Source: Xanthobacter autotrophicus
Lineage (GTDB): Bacteria; Pseudomonadota; Alphaproteobacteria; Rhizobiales; Xanthobacteraceae
Length of the DNA: 64,000 bases
NCBI RefSeq assembly: GCF_030015065.1
Contig: NZ_JAIVFN010000002.1
Location: 1 to 64,000 of the forward strand
Reading direction: 5' to 3'
A program made the position numbers and the translations under genes. The notes beneath the pieces are model-generated. The model had not been told where the DNA came from and searched no databases. It worked only from the letters and a program-made list of their open reading frames with translations. Position 1 is the stretch's first letter; each line of letters begins with the position of its first letter. Shown here piece by piece: positions 1 through 8,773 of this stretch.

Positions 1-632
1 CTGCGGCTCCGGCGGCGCAGGCGCCCGCCGGCGGCGCCCCGCAGGGCCAGACCCAGGGCGAGGCCGACGTGAAGTTCTCCGCTTCCCCGTGGCAGAAGAT
101 CTGCCAGGAGATCCCCGAGCGGAAGAAGCAGGTGTGCGTGCTCACCCAGGTGCTCGGCGTCGAGAATCAGGCCATCGCCAAGGTGGATATCGTCGAGATG
201 CAGGACGAGCCCAAGAAGCGCATCAACGTGTCCGTGCCCCTCGGCATGCGCCTCCAGCCCGGCCTGCGCATCACCCTCGACAAGGACCCGGTGAATATCC
301 CCTTCGTGCTGTGCCAGCCCATCCAGGGCGGCGGCGCCACCTGCATCGGCGACCTCGAGGTTGACGGCAGCTTCATCGCCAAGTTCCGCAAGGCCAATGC
401 CGTGTATCTGCAGATGGTGAACGGCACCGGCCGCACCCTCAGCCTTCCCATCTCCACCGCCGATTTCGGCAAGGCCTATGACGGCCCCGGCATGGACGCC
501 AAGGTGGCCATGGAGCAGGAGCGCAAGCGCATGGAAGAAGCCCGCGCGGCGGCCCAGCAGCAGGAAGAGCAGAGCAAGGCGGCCCTCCTGAAGAAGGGCC
601 AGGAGCTCGAGCGCGCCAAGCAGGGCCAGTGA
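1..632 (+). CDS. Invasion-associated locus B (IalB) family protein, 5'-truncated by window edge
   Basis: The reading frame is open from base 3, so the true start and any signal peptide lie off-window; the GTG at 69 is only an internal codon. About 209 residues are visible. An Ala/Pro/Gly/Gln-rich linker of about 22 residues leads into the IalB-type domain, with WQKIC, QVCVLT, the VPLGMRL strand and a CQPIQGGGATC segment giving paired cysteines, as in this family of exported or periplasmic beta-rich proteins. The C-terminal 45 residues are Glu/Ala/Gln/Lys-rich and probably helical or coiled coil. IalB was named for erythrocyte invasion in Bartonella, but the family is widespread in free-living Hyphomicrobiales and its biochemical role is not settled. 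A strong terminator follows. Family call good; function unknown. Confidence 0.8.
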   Translation, partial: AAPAAQAPAGGAPQGQTQGEADVKFSASPWQKICQEIPERKKQVCVLTQVLGVENQAIAKVDIVEMQDEPKKRINVSVPLGMRLQPGLRITLDKDPVNIPFVLCQPIQGGGATCIGDLEVDGSFIAKFRKANAVYLQMVNGTGRTLSLPISTADFGKAYDGPGMDAKVAMEQERKRMEEARAAAQQQEEQSKAALLKKGQELERAKQGQ

Positions 633-684
633 TTCCGGCCCGGTGACTGGAGGGCGGTGTGCCGCCTCGGTTCGTGCCGCATCA

Positions 685-720
685 AAAAGGGGCCGGCGTC
701 ATGCCGGCCCCTTTTCTTTT
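685..720 (+). terminator. Rho-independent terminator after the IalB-family gene
   Basis: A perfect 13-bp stem, AAAAGGGGCCGGC at 685-697 with GCCGGCCCCTTTT at 703-715, has a 5-nt loop and runs into CTTTT. It lies between convergent genes, and the A-rich 5' arm means it could also end transcription arriving from hspQ on the other strand. Confidence 0.85.
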
Positions 721-781
721 GGCGGAGCTTCTTTTCCGAGGCCGCGCGGACCCGAAGGGGTCCGCGCGTGGCGGCGAGGGC

Positions 782-1309
782 TCAGTTGATGAGGTCGCGC
801 CGCACCCGCCAGCCGCCGGCGCCGTCGTCCGCAAGGGCTTCGTTCACCTTGGGGTGGCGCACCGGCTCGTCGGAGAAGTCGCGCTCCAGGTTCTGCTCGG
901 AGACGTAGGCGACATATTCGCTGTCCGCATTCTCGGCGAGCAGATGGTAGAAGGGCTGGTCCTTGTGCGGACGGATCTCCTCGGGGATGGAGAGCCACCA
1001 TTCCTCCGTGTTGTCGAACACCGGATCCACGTCGAAGACGACGCCGCGGAACGGGAAGTGCTTGTGGCGCACCACCTCCCCGATCCGGAACTTCGCCTCG
1101 CGCATGGTGGAGTGAAACTCCGCCGCCGCGGACGGAAGCAGCGAGGCTCCCGTCCCCTCGGGGGCCACGGCGATTCCCTTGCCTTCCGGCGCGCTGACGC
1201 CAGCCGTGGTTTCCGGTACCGGCGCCATGCCGTTGCCATCAGGCGCAGGCGCGCCGGTGGCGGGTTTCGCGCGCGCTTTGTCGTGACTGCCCATGTCCCG
1301 CCTCTTCAC
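782..1309 (-). CDS. hspQ: Heat shock protein HspQ (YccV-like, hemimethylated-DNA-binding family)
   Basis: HspQ is a small cytoplasmic protein that in enterobacteria is heat-induced, binds hemimethylated oriC DNA and acts as a Lon specificity factor. The conserved core starts near residue 69 (REAKFRIGEVVRHKHFPFRG) and carries the family signatures FDVDP, PFYHLL and a late SEQNLE. The core is about 107 residues, the usual family size. The 68 residues before it are low-complexity (Pro/Ala/Gly with repeated PEGKG- and PEGTG-like units) and are not part of the known fold. An internal ATG at 1105 would give a normal-length protein, so the start is uncertain. It lies downstream of the malyl-CoA lyase gene on the same strand. 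Confidence 0.82.
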   Translation of the reverse strand: MKRRDMGSHDKARAKPATGAPAPDGNGMAPVPETTAGVSAPEGKGIAVAPEGTGASLLPSAAAEFHSTMREAKFRIGEVVRHKHFPFRGVVFDVDPVFDNTEEWWLSIPEEIRPHKDQPFYHLLAENADSEYVAYVSEQNLERDFSDEPVRHPKVNEALADDGAGGWRVRRDLIN

Positions 1310-1372
1310 TGTGCCGTCGCGATCGACATTCCGTTACGGCAATATGCGGCAACGGTTCGTTAATCAATTCTG

Positions 1373-2413
1373 TCACAGTCCGTAGGTTTTGCCCATTTCC
1401 GGATCCTTGGCTGCGACAATGCGGGCAAGGTCGACGATCACCTTGGCCTGCTTCCAGGTGGCATCGTCCTGCATCTTGCCGTCGATCATCACCGCGCCGG
1501 CGCCGTCGGGCATGGCTTCTAGGATCTTGAGGGCAAAGGCCACCTCGCCCGGATCGGGGGAGAAGACGCGCTTGGCGATGTCGATCTGGGTGGGGTGCAG
1601 CGACCAGGCGCCGACGCAGCCCTGCAGGAAGGCGTTGCGGAACTGGCTCTCGCAGGCGGCGAGGTCGGAGAAGTCGCCGAACGGGCCGTAGAAGGGCTTG
1701 ATGCCGTTGGCGGCGCAGGCGTCCACCATCTTGCCGACGGTGTAGTGCCACAGGTCCTGCTGGTAGCCTGCGCGCGGCTTGTCACCGTCCGCGTCCGCCA
1801 GAACCTTGTAGTCGGGATGGCCGCCGCCGACGCGGGTGGTCTTCATGGCGCGGGAGGCGGCAAGGTCCGCCGGGCCGAGGCTCATGCCGTGCATGCGCGG
1901 GGAGGCGCTCGCGATCTCCTCCACGTTCTTCACGCCCTCGGCGGTCTCCAGGATAGCATGGATGAGGATCGGTTTGCCGATGGCGTGCTTCGCCTCCAGC
2001 TGGGCGAGCAGCTGGTCGAGATAGTGCACGTCCCAGGCGCCTTCCACCTTGGGTAGCATGATCACGTCCAGCTTGGCGCCGATCTCGCCGACGATCTCCA
2101 CGATGTCGTCGAGCACCCAGGGGCTGTTGAGGCAGTTGATGCGGGTCCAAAGGCCGGTGGCGCCGAAATCGGTGGCCTTGGCCATCTCGATGAAGCCCCG
2201 GCGCGCGGCTTCCTTGGCATCCGAGGGGATGGCGTCCTCGAGGTTGCCGAGCACCACGTCCACCTGCTTCGCGATGTCCGGCACCTTGGCGCGCATCTTT
2301 TCGAGATGCGGCGGCACGAAATGGATCATGCGCTCAAGCTGCACCGGCAGCTCGCGATAAGGTGCGGGCGCACCGATGGCGAGCGGCTTGAAGAATTGGC
2401 GCGGCAGCTTCAT
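1373..2413 (-). CDS. mcl: Malyl-CoA / beta-methylmalyl-CoA lyase, HpcH/HpaI-CitE family (Chloroflexus-like form)
   Basis: Predicted to cleave or form L-malyl-CoA (glyoxylate plus acetyl-CoA) and related beta-methylmalyl- or citramalyl-CoA thioesters, a step of the ethylmalonyl-CoA, serine or 3-hydroxypropionate pathways. The 346-residue protein has the CitE-type TIM barrel: [20 protein letters not shown] near residues 51-70, an IMLPKVEG strand, the [18 protein letters not shown] segment and a C-terminal [16 protein letters not shown] lid. Length and these motifs recall the Chloroflexus aurantiacus enzyme rather than the about 318-residue Rhodobacter Mcl1; this comparison is from memory. The start is the ATG at 2413 with a GGGGGAGAG ribosome-binding site. 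A longer in-frame ORF runs upstream to 3352 but overlaps the divergent neighbour and has no family homology. Substrate range cannot be read from sequence. Confidence 0.85.
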   Translation of the reverse strand: MKLPRQFFKPLAIGAPAPYRELPVQLERMIHFVPPHLEKMRAKVPDIAKQVDVVLGNLEDAIPSDAKEAARRGFIEMAKATDFGATGLWTRINCLNSPWVLDDIVEIVGEIGAKLDVIMLPKVEGAWDVHYLDQLLAQLEAKHAIGKPILIHAILETAEGVKNVEEIASASPRMHGMSLGPADLAASRAMKTTRVGGGHPDYKVLADADGDKPRAGYQQDLWHYTVGKMVDACAANGIKPFYGPFGDFSDLAACESQFRNAFLQGCVGAWSLHPTQIDIAKRVFSPDPGEVAFALKILEAMPDGAGAVMIDGKMQDDATWKQAKVIVDLARIVAAKDPEMGKTYGL

Positions 2414-2470
2414 CTCTCCCCCCATGGATCCGGCGGCGGGGCCCTTTGCCCGAGGCCGCCAACCTGTTGA

Positions 2471-3385
2471 ATGCAATGCAGCATAGGTGGCCGGCCGGTG
2501 CAACACGACTTGGGAACAGGGGTATCCGGCAGCCGGCATGAAGAGGCGGGCCGTTCTCGAAGCGTTGCGCTCTCCCGGCGGCATGTGCTCTTCGGCCTCG
2601 CCGGCCTTGCGGCCGCATCGGGTACGGCGGCAGCGCGCGACTTCTGGGGCGAGAGCCTGCCAGAGCAGCCATCGGACTTCCTGTTCGGCTACGGCACCCT
2701 GATCAGCGAGCCGTCGCGCACCGCCACCTCGCGGCGGCGGGTGGCGGCGGTGCCGGCGCGGATATCCGCGCGGTTCGGACTCGTGCGCGCCTTCGTGGCA
2801 CAGGGGGGCGCGCGGTCCGGGGCGGGCTTCACGGCGCTGGGGTTGCGCCGTCCGCGCGCGGGCGAGGAGCCGTCCTCGATCAACGGCGTGGTCTTTCCCG
2901 TGCGCGACGCCGAGGAAATGGCGGCCTTCGACCGGCGCGAAGGCGGCTACCGGCGGCTTGAGGTGGATCCGGCCCATCTGGAGGCCGTGGGTTGGCAGGG
3001 GCTGCCGCGGTCGGGCCGCGTCTGGATCTATGTGCCCAGGGGGCGCGCAAGCCCGCCGGAGGAGGGGGTGGCGGAAGACCTTGCCGGGCCCGATGCGGCC
3101 TATCCGCTGGTCCAGTCCTATATCGACGTGGTGTTGCAGGGCGCGCTGGCGGAAGGCGCCGCCTTCGCCCGGGAACTGATCGAGACCACCTTCGACTGGA
3201 GCGCCTTCTGGCTCGACGATAGGCCCACGCCCCGCCGCCCCTGGGCGGCGACCGAGCAGGCGGGCCAGATCGACCGGCTGCTCTCCACCACCGAGCCGGC
3301 GTCCAGCCAGTTCCGCAACCGGCTCTATCCGGAACTCTATGCGGCGCGTCATCTCATGGCCGGCGCGGCGCCGCCGCCCGAATAG
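2471..3385 (+). CDS. Gamma-glutamylcyclotransferase-like (GGCT/AIG2 fold) protein with Tat-like leader
   Basis: [10 protein letters not shown] motif near residue 70 matches the GGCT/AIG2 fold substrate loop (YGTL/YGSL), followed by an AFVAQG strand and an NGVVFPV strand typical of this beta-barrel fold. Family members cleave gamma-glutamyl amines or glutathione to 5-oxoproline. The N-terminus contains [21 protein letters not shown] split across a twin-arginine and a hydrophobic stretch, so the protein may be exported by Tat, which is unusual for a GGCT. The start is unsure: ATG 2471 has no obvious ribosome-binding site and gives about 35 extra residues before the leader. It is transcribed divergently from the malyl-CoA lyase gene with only 57 bp between starts. 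The fold call is reasonable; the reaction is unproven. Confidence 0.6.
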   Translation: MQCSIGGRPVQHDLGTGVSGSRHEEAGRSRSVALSRRHVLFGLAGLAAASGTAAARDFWGESLPEQPSDFLFGYGTLISEPSRTATSRRRVAAVPARISARFGLVRAFVAQGGARSGAGFTALGLRRPRAGEEPSSINGVVFPVRDAEEMAAFDRREGGYRRLEVDPAHLEAVGWQGLPRSGRVWIYVPRGRASPPEEGVAEDLAGPDAAYPLVQSYIDVVLQGALAEGAAFARELIETTFDWSAFWLDDRPTPRRPWAATEQAGQIDRLLSTTEPASSQFRNRLYPELYAARHLMAGAAPPPE

Positions 3386-3570
3386 CCGCGGCGGGCCGAC
3401 TTTTCATCGCCGCGGCCGGTGATTAAGGAGGATGCGACCCGCTTCCGGGCGCGTTTCATCCCTCAGGCCGCCCATCCGCATCCCTCCCGAGCCCGCTTCC
3501 ATGAGACGGCCCCAGGGGCCGTCCATCTGAGGCCGCCCCACACCGAGCCTGCCCCAATGAGCGCGCTGCC

Positions 3571-4527
3571 ATGAGCGACCTGTTCGGCCTCGCCTTTCCC
3601 TTCTTCGGGCTGATCTTCCTCGGCTATTTCTGCGGCTGGCGGGTCCGGCTGCCCGAGAGCGGGCTCGCCTGGCTGACCTTCTTCGTCATCTATGTGGCGC
3701 TGCCGGCGCTGTTCTATCGCATCGTCGCGCAGACGCCGATCCATGAGCTGGCCAATCCCGCCTTCATCCTCGCGGTGGTCGCATCCACGGCGACAACGGC
3801 GCTCATCGCCCTGGCCATCGGCCTGTATTTCCGGCGCGGGCATATGGGCGAGGCAGCCATCGCCGTGACCATCGGCGCCTATGCCAATGTGGGTTACATG
3901 GGTCCGGGCCTGACCCTCGCCGCCCTCGGCCAGGCGGCGGCGACCCCCGCGGCCCTCATCTTCGCCTGCGACAGCCTCCTGTTCTTCACCATCGTCCCGC
4001 TGCTGATGAGCATGCGCGGCCGGGGGGAAAGCCTTCTCCATACCCTCGGCTTGATTGCGAAACGGGTGCTCACGCACCCCTTCAACATCGCGACCATGCT
4101 GGGGGTCGCGGCGGCGGCGCTGGAGTTCCGCGAGCCGGAGCCGCTGTCGCGGATGCTGGATTTCCTGCGCAATGCCGCCGCGCCGTGCGCGCTGTTCGCG
4201 CTGGGGGTCACCGTGGCGCTCCGGCCGCTGAAGCGCGTCCCGGTGGAACTGGGGCCGCTTCTGGTGCTGAAGCTGGTGCTACACCCGGCGATCGCGCTGG
4301 TGTCGCTCAGCCTGTTCGGGCCGTTCTCGCAGGTCTGGGGCGAGACGCTGCTGCTGATGGCGGCACTGCCGCCGGCGCTGAACGTCTTCGTACTGGCGCG
4401 GCAGTATCACGTCTTCATGGAGGAGGCGTCCGCCGCAGTTCTCCTCGGCACCCTGTTCTCGGTGGTGACGGTGACGGGCATGCTCTTTCTGCTGCGCGGG
4501 CACCTCATCCCGCTCAGCCTGTTCTGA
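3571..4527 (+). CDS. AEC-family transporter (auxin efflux carrier-like permease)
   Basis: An integral membrane protein of 318 residues with two sets of hydrophobic helices, as in the AEC family. The first helix (LFGLAFPFFGLIFLGYF) is followed by ALPALFYRIV, and YANVGYMGPGL resembles the conserved unwound segment of the first repeat. A second repeat near the C-terminus has AALPPALNVFVLARQY, matching the PxxxNxFxLA motif of bacterial members. Bacterial AEC proteins move small organic acids such as malate, or amino acids; the substrate here is unknown. ATG 3571 follows a region with few alternatives. It is convergent with the UbiH-like gene, separated by 11 bp. A second AEC gene lies at 53056-53991. 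Confidence 0.85.
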   Translation: MSDLFGLAFPFFGLIFLGYFCGWRVRLPESGLAWLTFFVIYVALPALFYRIVAQTPIHELANPAFILAVVASTATTALIALAIGLYFRRGHMGEAAIAVTIGAYANVGYMGPGLTLAALGQAAATPAALIFACDSLLFFTIVPLLMSMRGRGESLLHTLGLIAKRVLTHPFNIATMLGVAAAALEFREPEPLSRMLDFLRNAAAPCALFALGVTVALRPLKRVPVELGPLLVLKLVLHPAIALVSLSLFGPFSQVWGETLLLMAALPPALNVFVLARQYHVFMEEASAAVLLGTLFSVVTVTGMLFLLRGHLIPLSLF

Positions 4528-4538
4528 GCTTCGGTGCC

Positions 4539-5777
4539 TCAGGCCGCCTTGTCGCCGATGCCGAGCCGCATGAGGGTGCGGCGCAGCGGGCCGACCCGGT
4601 CGAGCAGATACAGGCCGAAGCCGCGCACGCTCTGGATCGGCAACAGATCGGACAGCAGCGAGCGGTTGAGCAGGTCCACCGCCCGCATCCGGCCGAACAC
4701 GTCGCGCTGGCGCGCCGCCGCATAGCGCGACAGAAGGGCCTCGCTGCCCGTGTCCTCGCCCCCCGCGAAGGCGTCCGCCACGAAGGCCACCAGCGCTCCC
4801 GCGTCGCGCAGGCCGAGATTGAGCCCCTGCGCGCCGATGGGGGGCATGATGTGGGCCGCCTCGCTGATGAGGGCGATGCGGTCCGCCACCAGGCGCTCGG
4901 CCGTCTCCGCCGCCAGCGGGAAGGCGCCGCGCCCGCCCTCCATCTCGAACCGGCCGAGCACGGAGAAGGCCCGCGCCTCCAGATCCCGCGCCAGCGCCAT
5001 GTCGTCGAGTCCGAGGAGGCGGATCGCCTCCCGCTCGGTCACCACGCAGACGATGGAGGAGCGGTCCCCCGGCAGGGGCACGAGGGTGAAGGGGCCGGTC
5101 TCGGTGTGGAACTCGGTGGAGGTGTCCTCGTGCGAGCGGGTGTGGCGCACGGTGGCGGTGAAGGCCACCTGCGGATAGGCGCGGGTGCGCATGGAGATGC
5201 CCGCCGCCGCGCGCACCCGCGACTGTCGCCCGTCCGCCCCCACCACGAGGCGCGCGCGAAGCGTGGTGCCATCGGCAAGGTGGAGAGCGAGGGCGTCGGG
5301 CGCGACTTCGATGCGCTCCAGCGCGGTGCGGAAAATGGTGAGGTTGGGCTGCTGCATGGCCACGGCGAGGAGGCCGTTGCGCAGGGCGTCGTTCTCGATG
5401 TTGTAGCCGAAGGCGGGAAGCCCGATTTCCGATGAGCGGAACGTCACTTCCGGCGCCCGGACGAGGCGTCGGGTGGCATCGGCGATGCGCATGTCGCGCA
5501 GGGGCGCGGAGCGGGGTTCGAGGTCGGCCCACAGGCCGAAATCCTCGAGGATGCGCACCGAGCCCTCCAGCAGCGCCGTGGTGCGATGGTCGGCTCCGCG
5601 ATCCGGTCCGGTCACGAGGGCGGTAGGCACCCCACGCCCCGCGAGACCGAGGGCGGTGGCGAGCCCGGCCGGACCTGCGCCCACCACGATCACCTCGTGC
5701 AGGTCACCCTCGTGCAGGTCACCCTGATTAAGGTCGCCCTGATGCGTTCCGTCGTGGTGCATGCCGTCTTGCGCCAT
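4539..5777 (-). CDS. UbiH/UbiF/COQ6-family FAD-dependent monooxygenase
   Basis: A class A flavoprotein hydroxylase of the ubiquinone-ring hydroxylating family, expected at the inner membrane in ubiquinone synthesis. Visible motifs are the dinucleotide-binding VVGAGPAGLATALG near residue 25, the mid-protein VVGADGRQSRVR (DG motif) and the FAD ribityl segment PPIGAQGLNLGLRD. Length 412 residues is normal. ATG 5777 is preferred because a GGGGAGACGGTG ribosome-binding site precedes it; an upstream in-frame ATG at 5891 adds 38 residues without homology. The first 28 residues are odd: HQGDLNQGDLHEGDLHE is built from 15-nt DNA repeats (5695-5739) inserted just ahead of the Rossmann fold. Which ring position is hydroxylated (UbiH, UbiF, UbiI, UbiL) cannot be decided here. 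Confidence 0.85.
   Translation of the reverse strand: MAQDGMHHDGTHQGDLNQGDLHEGDLHEVIVVGAGPAGLATALGLAGRGVPTALVTGPDRGADHRTTALLEGSVRILEDFGLWADLEPRSAPLRDMRIADATRRLVRAPEVTFRSSEIGLPAFGYNIENDALRNGLLAVAMQQPNLTIFRTALERIEVAPDALALHLADGTTLRARLVVGADGRQSRVRAAAGISMRTRAYPQVAFTATVRHTRSHEDTSTEFHTETGPFTLVPLPGDRSSIVCVVTEREAIRLLGLDDMALARDLEARAFSVLGRFEMEGGRGAFPLAAETAERLVADRIALISEAAHIMPPIGAQGLNLGLRDAGALVAFVADAFAGGEDTGSEALLSRYAAARQRDVFGRMRAVDLLNRSLLSDLLPIQSVRGFGLYLLDRVGPLRRTLMRLGIGDKAA
5695..5739 (-). repeat. Three 15-nt in-frame tandem repeats at the 5' end of the UbiH-like gene
   Basis: On the plus strand TCGTGCAGGTCACCC occurs at 5695-5709 and 5710-5724, followed by the diverged TGATTAAGGTCGCCC at 5725-5739. Translated on the minus strand they give QGDLN/QGDLHE/GDLHE-type units. 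Confidence 0.85.
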
Positions 5778-6047
5778 CACCGTCTCCCCGCGTCGCCGTA
5801 TGGTCGGCGCCGCCCGCACACTAGAACCTGCATCGGTTCGAGAAAAGGCCGCCGCTGCCCTGAAGCGCGCCTCGAAATGCCGCGCCCGCAAGGATTTGCC
5901 GCTTCATGTGGCTGGATCGCGACACAGCGGCGCGGCGTGTTGCCCCATCGGCACGCGCGCCGCCTTTCGCGCCGCAACCGGCAGCGGACGTCTTGCGATG
6001 CGCACGGGTTCAACCATTCTGGCGCAAAATCGGCGCGGGGGAATCGG

Positions 6048-6809
6048 ATGATGGACTGGATTACGTCACCGGAGGCCTGGGCGGCCCTCGTGACGCTGAC
6101 GGCCATGGAGATCATCCTCGGCATCGACAATGTGGTGTTCATTTCCCTTGTGGTCCAGCGCCTGCCGCCGGCCCAGGCCTTGCGGGCGCGGCAGGTGGGC
6201 CTTTCCGCCGCCCTCGGACTGCGCATCGCGCTGCTGTTCGCCCTGTCCTGGCTGATCGGCCTCCAGCAGGACCTGTTCACGGCCTTCGGCCACGCCTTTT
6301 CCTGGCGCGACATCATCCTCATCGCCGGCGGCGGCTTTCTCATCGCCAAGGCCACCCACGAGATGCATGGCGCGCTGGAAGGCGAAGACGAGTCGGAGGA
6401 GGCGGGCAGCCCTGCCACCTATGTCCAGCGCGCCTTCATGGCCGTGGTGGTGCAGGTGATCCTGCTCGACCTCGTTTTCTCGGTGGACTCGATCCTCACC
6501 GCCATCGGCATGGCGGAGCATCTCGCCATCATGGTGATGGCCGTCATCATCGCGGTCTCGATCATGTTCGTGGCCTCCGGCCCGCTCTCGACCTTCATCG
6601 CCGCCCATCCCACCACCAAGATGCTGGCGCTGGCCTTCCTCGTGCTCATCGGCGTCACGCTGGTGGCGGACGGCTTCGGGGCGCACATCTCCAAGGGCTA
6701 TATCTATGCCGCCATGGCGTTCTCGGTGATGGTGGAGATGCTGAACGTCAGCGCCTCCGGCCGGCGGCGGCGGCGGATCGCGGCGCGGCAGGCGGGAGAG
6801 GGCCGATGA
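6048..6809 (+). CDS. TerC family integral membrane protein
   Basis: A 253-residue polytopic membrane protein of the TerC/YkoY/YgdQ family. Signature segments are MEIILGIDNVVFISL near the N-terminus and VFSVDSILTAIGM in the middle; the paired acidic residues in helices (GIDN and SVDS) are the family hallmark and are thought to bind a metal ion. Members have been linked to tellurite resistance or to manganese export and metalation of exported proteins; the role here is not shown. Two adjacent ATGs (6048 and 6051) follow a GGGGGA ribosome-binding site, and the second has the better spacing. The C-terminus is Arg-rich. The stop overlaps the next start as ATGA, so it is probably co-transcribed with the SDR gene. 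Confidence 0.88.
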   Translation: MMDWITSPEAWAALVTLTAMEIILGIDNVVFISLVVQRLPPAQALRARQVGLSAALGLRIALLFALSWLIGLQQDLFTAFGHAFSWRDIILIAGGGFLIAKATHEMHGALEGEDESEEAGSPATYVQRAFMAVVVQVILLDLVFSVDSILTAIGMAEHLAIMVMAVIIAVSIMFVASGPLSTFIAAHPTTKMLALAFLVLIGVTLVADGFGAHISKGYIYAAMAFSVMVEMLNVSASGRRRRRIAARQAGEGR

Positions 6810-7558
6810 CGGGCAAGGTCCTGATGGTGACGGGCGGCAGCCGGGGCATCGGCGCCGCCTGCGTGCTCAAGGCCGCCCAGGCGGGCTATGGCAGGATTGC
6901 GCTCAACTACACCCGCGATGCCGCCGCCGCCGAGGCCACCGCCACCGCCGCGCGCGCCCACGGCGCCGAGGTGGTGGTGATCAAGGGCGACATGGCCGTC
7001 GCCGCCGACATCGACCACCTGTTTGCCGAGACCGATGCGCGACTCGGTCCGGTGACCCATCTCGTGAACAATGCGGGCATCACCGGCCGCTCGGGAGCCT
7101 TCGCGGAAGCCGATGCCGGGGAGATGGCGCGGGTCATCGACCTCAACGTCACCGGCGCGCTGCTGGTGGCGCAGGCCGCGGTCCGGCGCATGTCCGTGGC
7201 GCGCGGGGGCAAGGGCGGCGCCATCGTCAACACCTCCTCCATGGCGGCGACGCTGGGCTCGCCCGGCGAATATGTGTGGTATGCGGCCAGCAAGGGGGCC
7301 ATCGACAGCTTCACCATCGGGCTCGGCCGCGAGCTGGCGCGGGACGGCATCCGGGTGAATGCGGTGGCGCCGGGCCTCATCGCCACCGACATCCACGATT
7401 CGAGCGGCGCGGTGGGGCGCCTCGAACGGCTGGTGCCCACCACGCCTATGGGCCGGGCCGGCACCGCCGGGGAGGTCGCCGACGCTGTGCTCTATCTCCT
7501 GTCCGATGCGGCGAGCTACACCACCGGTGCCATCCTGAAGGTCTCCGGCGGGCGCTGA
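6806..7558 (+). CDS. SDR-family NAD(P)-dependent oxidoreductase
   Basis: A classical short-chain dehydrogenase/reductase of 250 residues. It has the cofactor loop TGGSRGIG at residues 9-16, the NNAG strand motif, a catalytic Ser in NTSSMAA and the YAASKGA active-site Tyr and Lys, then AVAPGLIATDIH and a C-terminal TGAILKVSGGR typical of FabG-like enzymes. Substrate is unknown; most likely a sugar, keto or acyl substrate. It overlaps the TerC gene by 4 nt and is followed 68 bp later by a quinone oxidoreductase, so the three may form an oxidoreductase-containing operon. Confidence 0.88.
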   Translation: MTGKVLMVTGGSRGIGAACVLKAAQAGYGRIALNYTRDAAAAEATATAARAHGAEVVVIKGDMAVAADIDHLFAETDARLGPVTHLVNNAGITGRSGAFAEADAGEMARVIDLNVTGALLVAQAAVRRMSVARGGKGGAIVNTSSMAATLGSPGEYVWYAASKGAIDSFTIGLGRELARDGIRVNAVAPGLIATDIHDSSGAVGRLERLVPTTPMGRAGTAGEVADAVLYLLSDAASYTTGAILKVSGGR

Positions 7559-7626
7559 GGGCGCTTGCGGGCGGCGGACGCGGGCCTATGATCCTCGCCT
7601 CGCTGAGGGAAAAGGGAACTGGCGTC

Positions 7627-8601
7627 ATGGTCCGTGCGGTTCGGGTGCATCAGACCGGGGGTCCCGAGGTGCTGGTCTACGAGGCGGTCGAGGTGCCGCC
7701 CCCCGGACGCGGGGAAGTGCAGATCCGCCATACCGCCATCGGCCTCAACTTCATCGACGTCTATTTCCGCACCGGCCTCTACAAGGCCGCGGGCCTGCCG
7801 TTCGTTCCCGGCAACGAGGGCGCGGGCGTGGTGGAGGCCGTGGGGCCGGACGTGAACGACTTCCATCCCGGCGACCGGGTGGCCTATGCCATGGCCATCG
7901 GCGCCTATTCGGAAGTGCGCAACGTGCCGGCGGCCGTGCTGCTGCACCTGCCTGCCGCCATCGACGACCAGACCGCCGCCGCCATGATGCTGAAGGGCAT
8001 GACGGCGCAATATCTCGTGCGCCGCACCCATCACATCAAGCCGGGCGACGTGATTCTGGTGCAGGCGGCGGCCGGCGGCGTGGGCCTCATCCTGTGCCAG
8101 TGGGCCAAGCATCTGGGCGCCACCGTCATCGGCACCGTGGGCTCCAAGGACAAGGCGGAGCTGGCGCTCTCCCACGGCTGCGACGAGGTGATTCTCTACC
8201 GCGACGAGGATTTCGTGCACCGGGTGAAGGAGATCACCGCCGGCAAGCTGTGCGACGTGGTCTATGACGGCGTGGGGCAGGCGACCTATCCCGCCTCCCT
8301 CGACTGCCTGAAGCCGCTGGGCCTGTGGGTGAGCTTCGGCAATGCTTCCGGCGCCATCAAGAATTTCGACCTGCTGCAGCTCTCGCAGAAGGGGTCGCTC
8401 TTCGCCACCCGGCCGACGCTCGGCACCTTCGTGGCCAAGCGCCATGACCTGATCGCCACCGCCAACGACCTGTTCGAGGCGGTGCTGACCGGTGCGGTGA
8501 AGATCCCCGTCCACCAGACCTATGCGCTGAAGGACGTGCAGAAGGCCCATAGGGACCTGGAATCGCGCAAGACCACGGGCTCGACCCTGCTGTTGCCGTG
8601 A
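7627..8601 (+). CDS. NAD(P)H:quinone oxidoreductase, zeta-crystallin type (MDR superfamily)
   Basis: 324 residues, the usual length for one-electron quinone reductases of the QOR/zeta-crystallin group. The N-terminus VRAVRVHQTGGPEVL is characteristic; NFIDVYFRTGLY and PFVPGNEGAGVVEAVG follow, and the Rossmann segment VQAAAGGVGLILCQWAK binds NADPH. No catalytic zinc ligands are seen, as expected for QOR. ATG 7627 is chosen over ATG 7588 because the family N-terminus begins there. Likely a cytoplasmic enzyme protecting against quinone stress. Confidence 0.88.
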   Translation: MVRAVRVHQTGGPEVLVYEAVEVPPPGRGEVQIRHTAIGLNFIDVYFRTGLYKAAGLPFVPGNEGAGVVEAVGPDVNDFHPGDRVAYAMAIGAYSEVRNVPAAVLLHLPAAIDDQTAAAMMLKGMTAQYLVRRTHHIKPGDVILVQAAAGGVGLILCQWAKHLGATVIGTVGSKDKAELALSHGCDEVILYRDEDFVHRVKEITAGKLCDVVYDGVGQATYPASLDCLKPLGLWVSFGNASGAIKNFDLLQLSQKGSLFATRPTLGTFVAKRHDLIATANDLFEAVLTGAVKIPVHQTYALKDVQKAHRDLESRKTTGSTLLLP

Positions 8602-8773
8602 GGCGTGTTGGCGCGGCCGGGCAGGAGGTCAAGGCTTCGGCCGGGTGCCGCGTTCAAAAGCGCCACGACCGGCTTGCGCGCGTCCCCCCTGCGCATGATA
8701 TCTAGATTTCAAACAAGGATGGGGCGGGCGCGCTGAACCTGCCCCGCCGTGCTGCGACGGATCGTTCCCGGCC

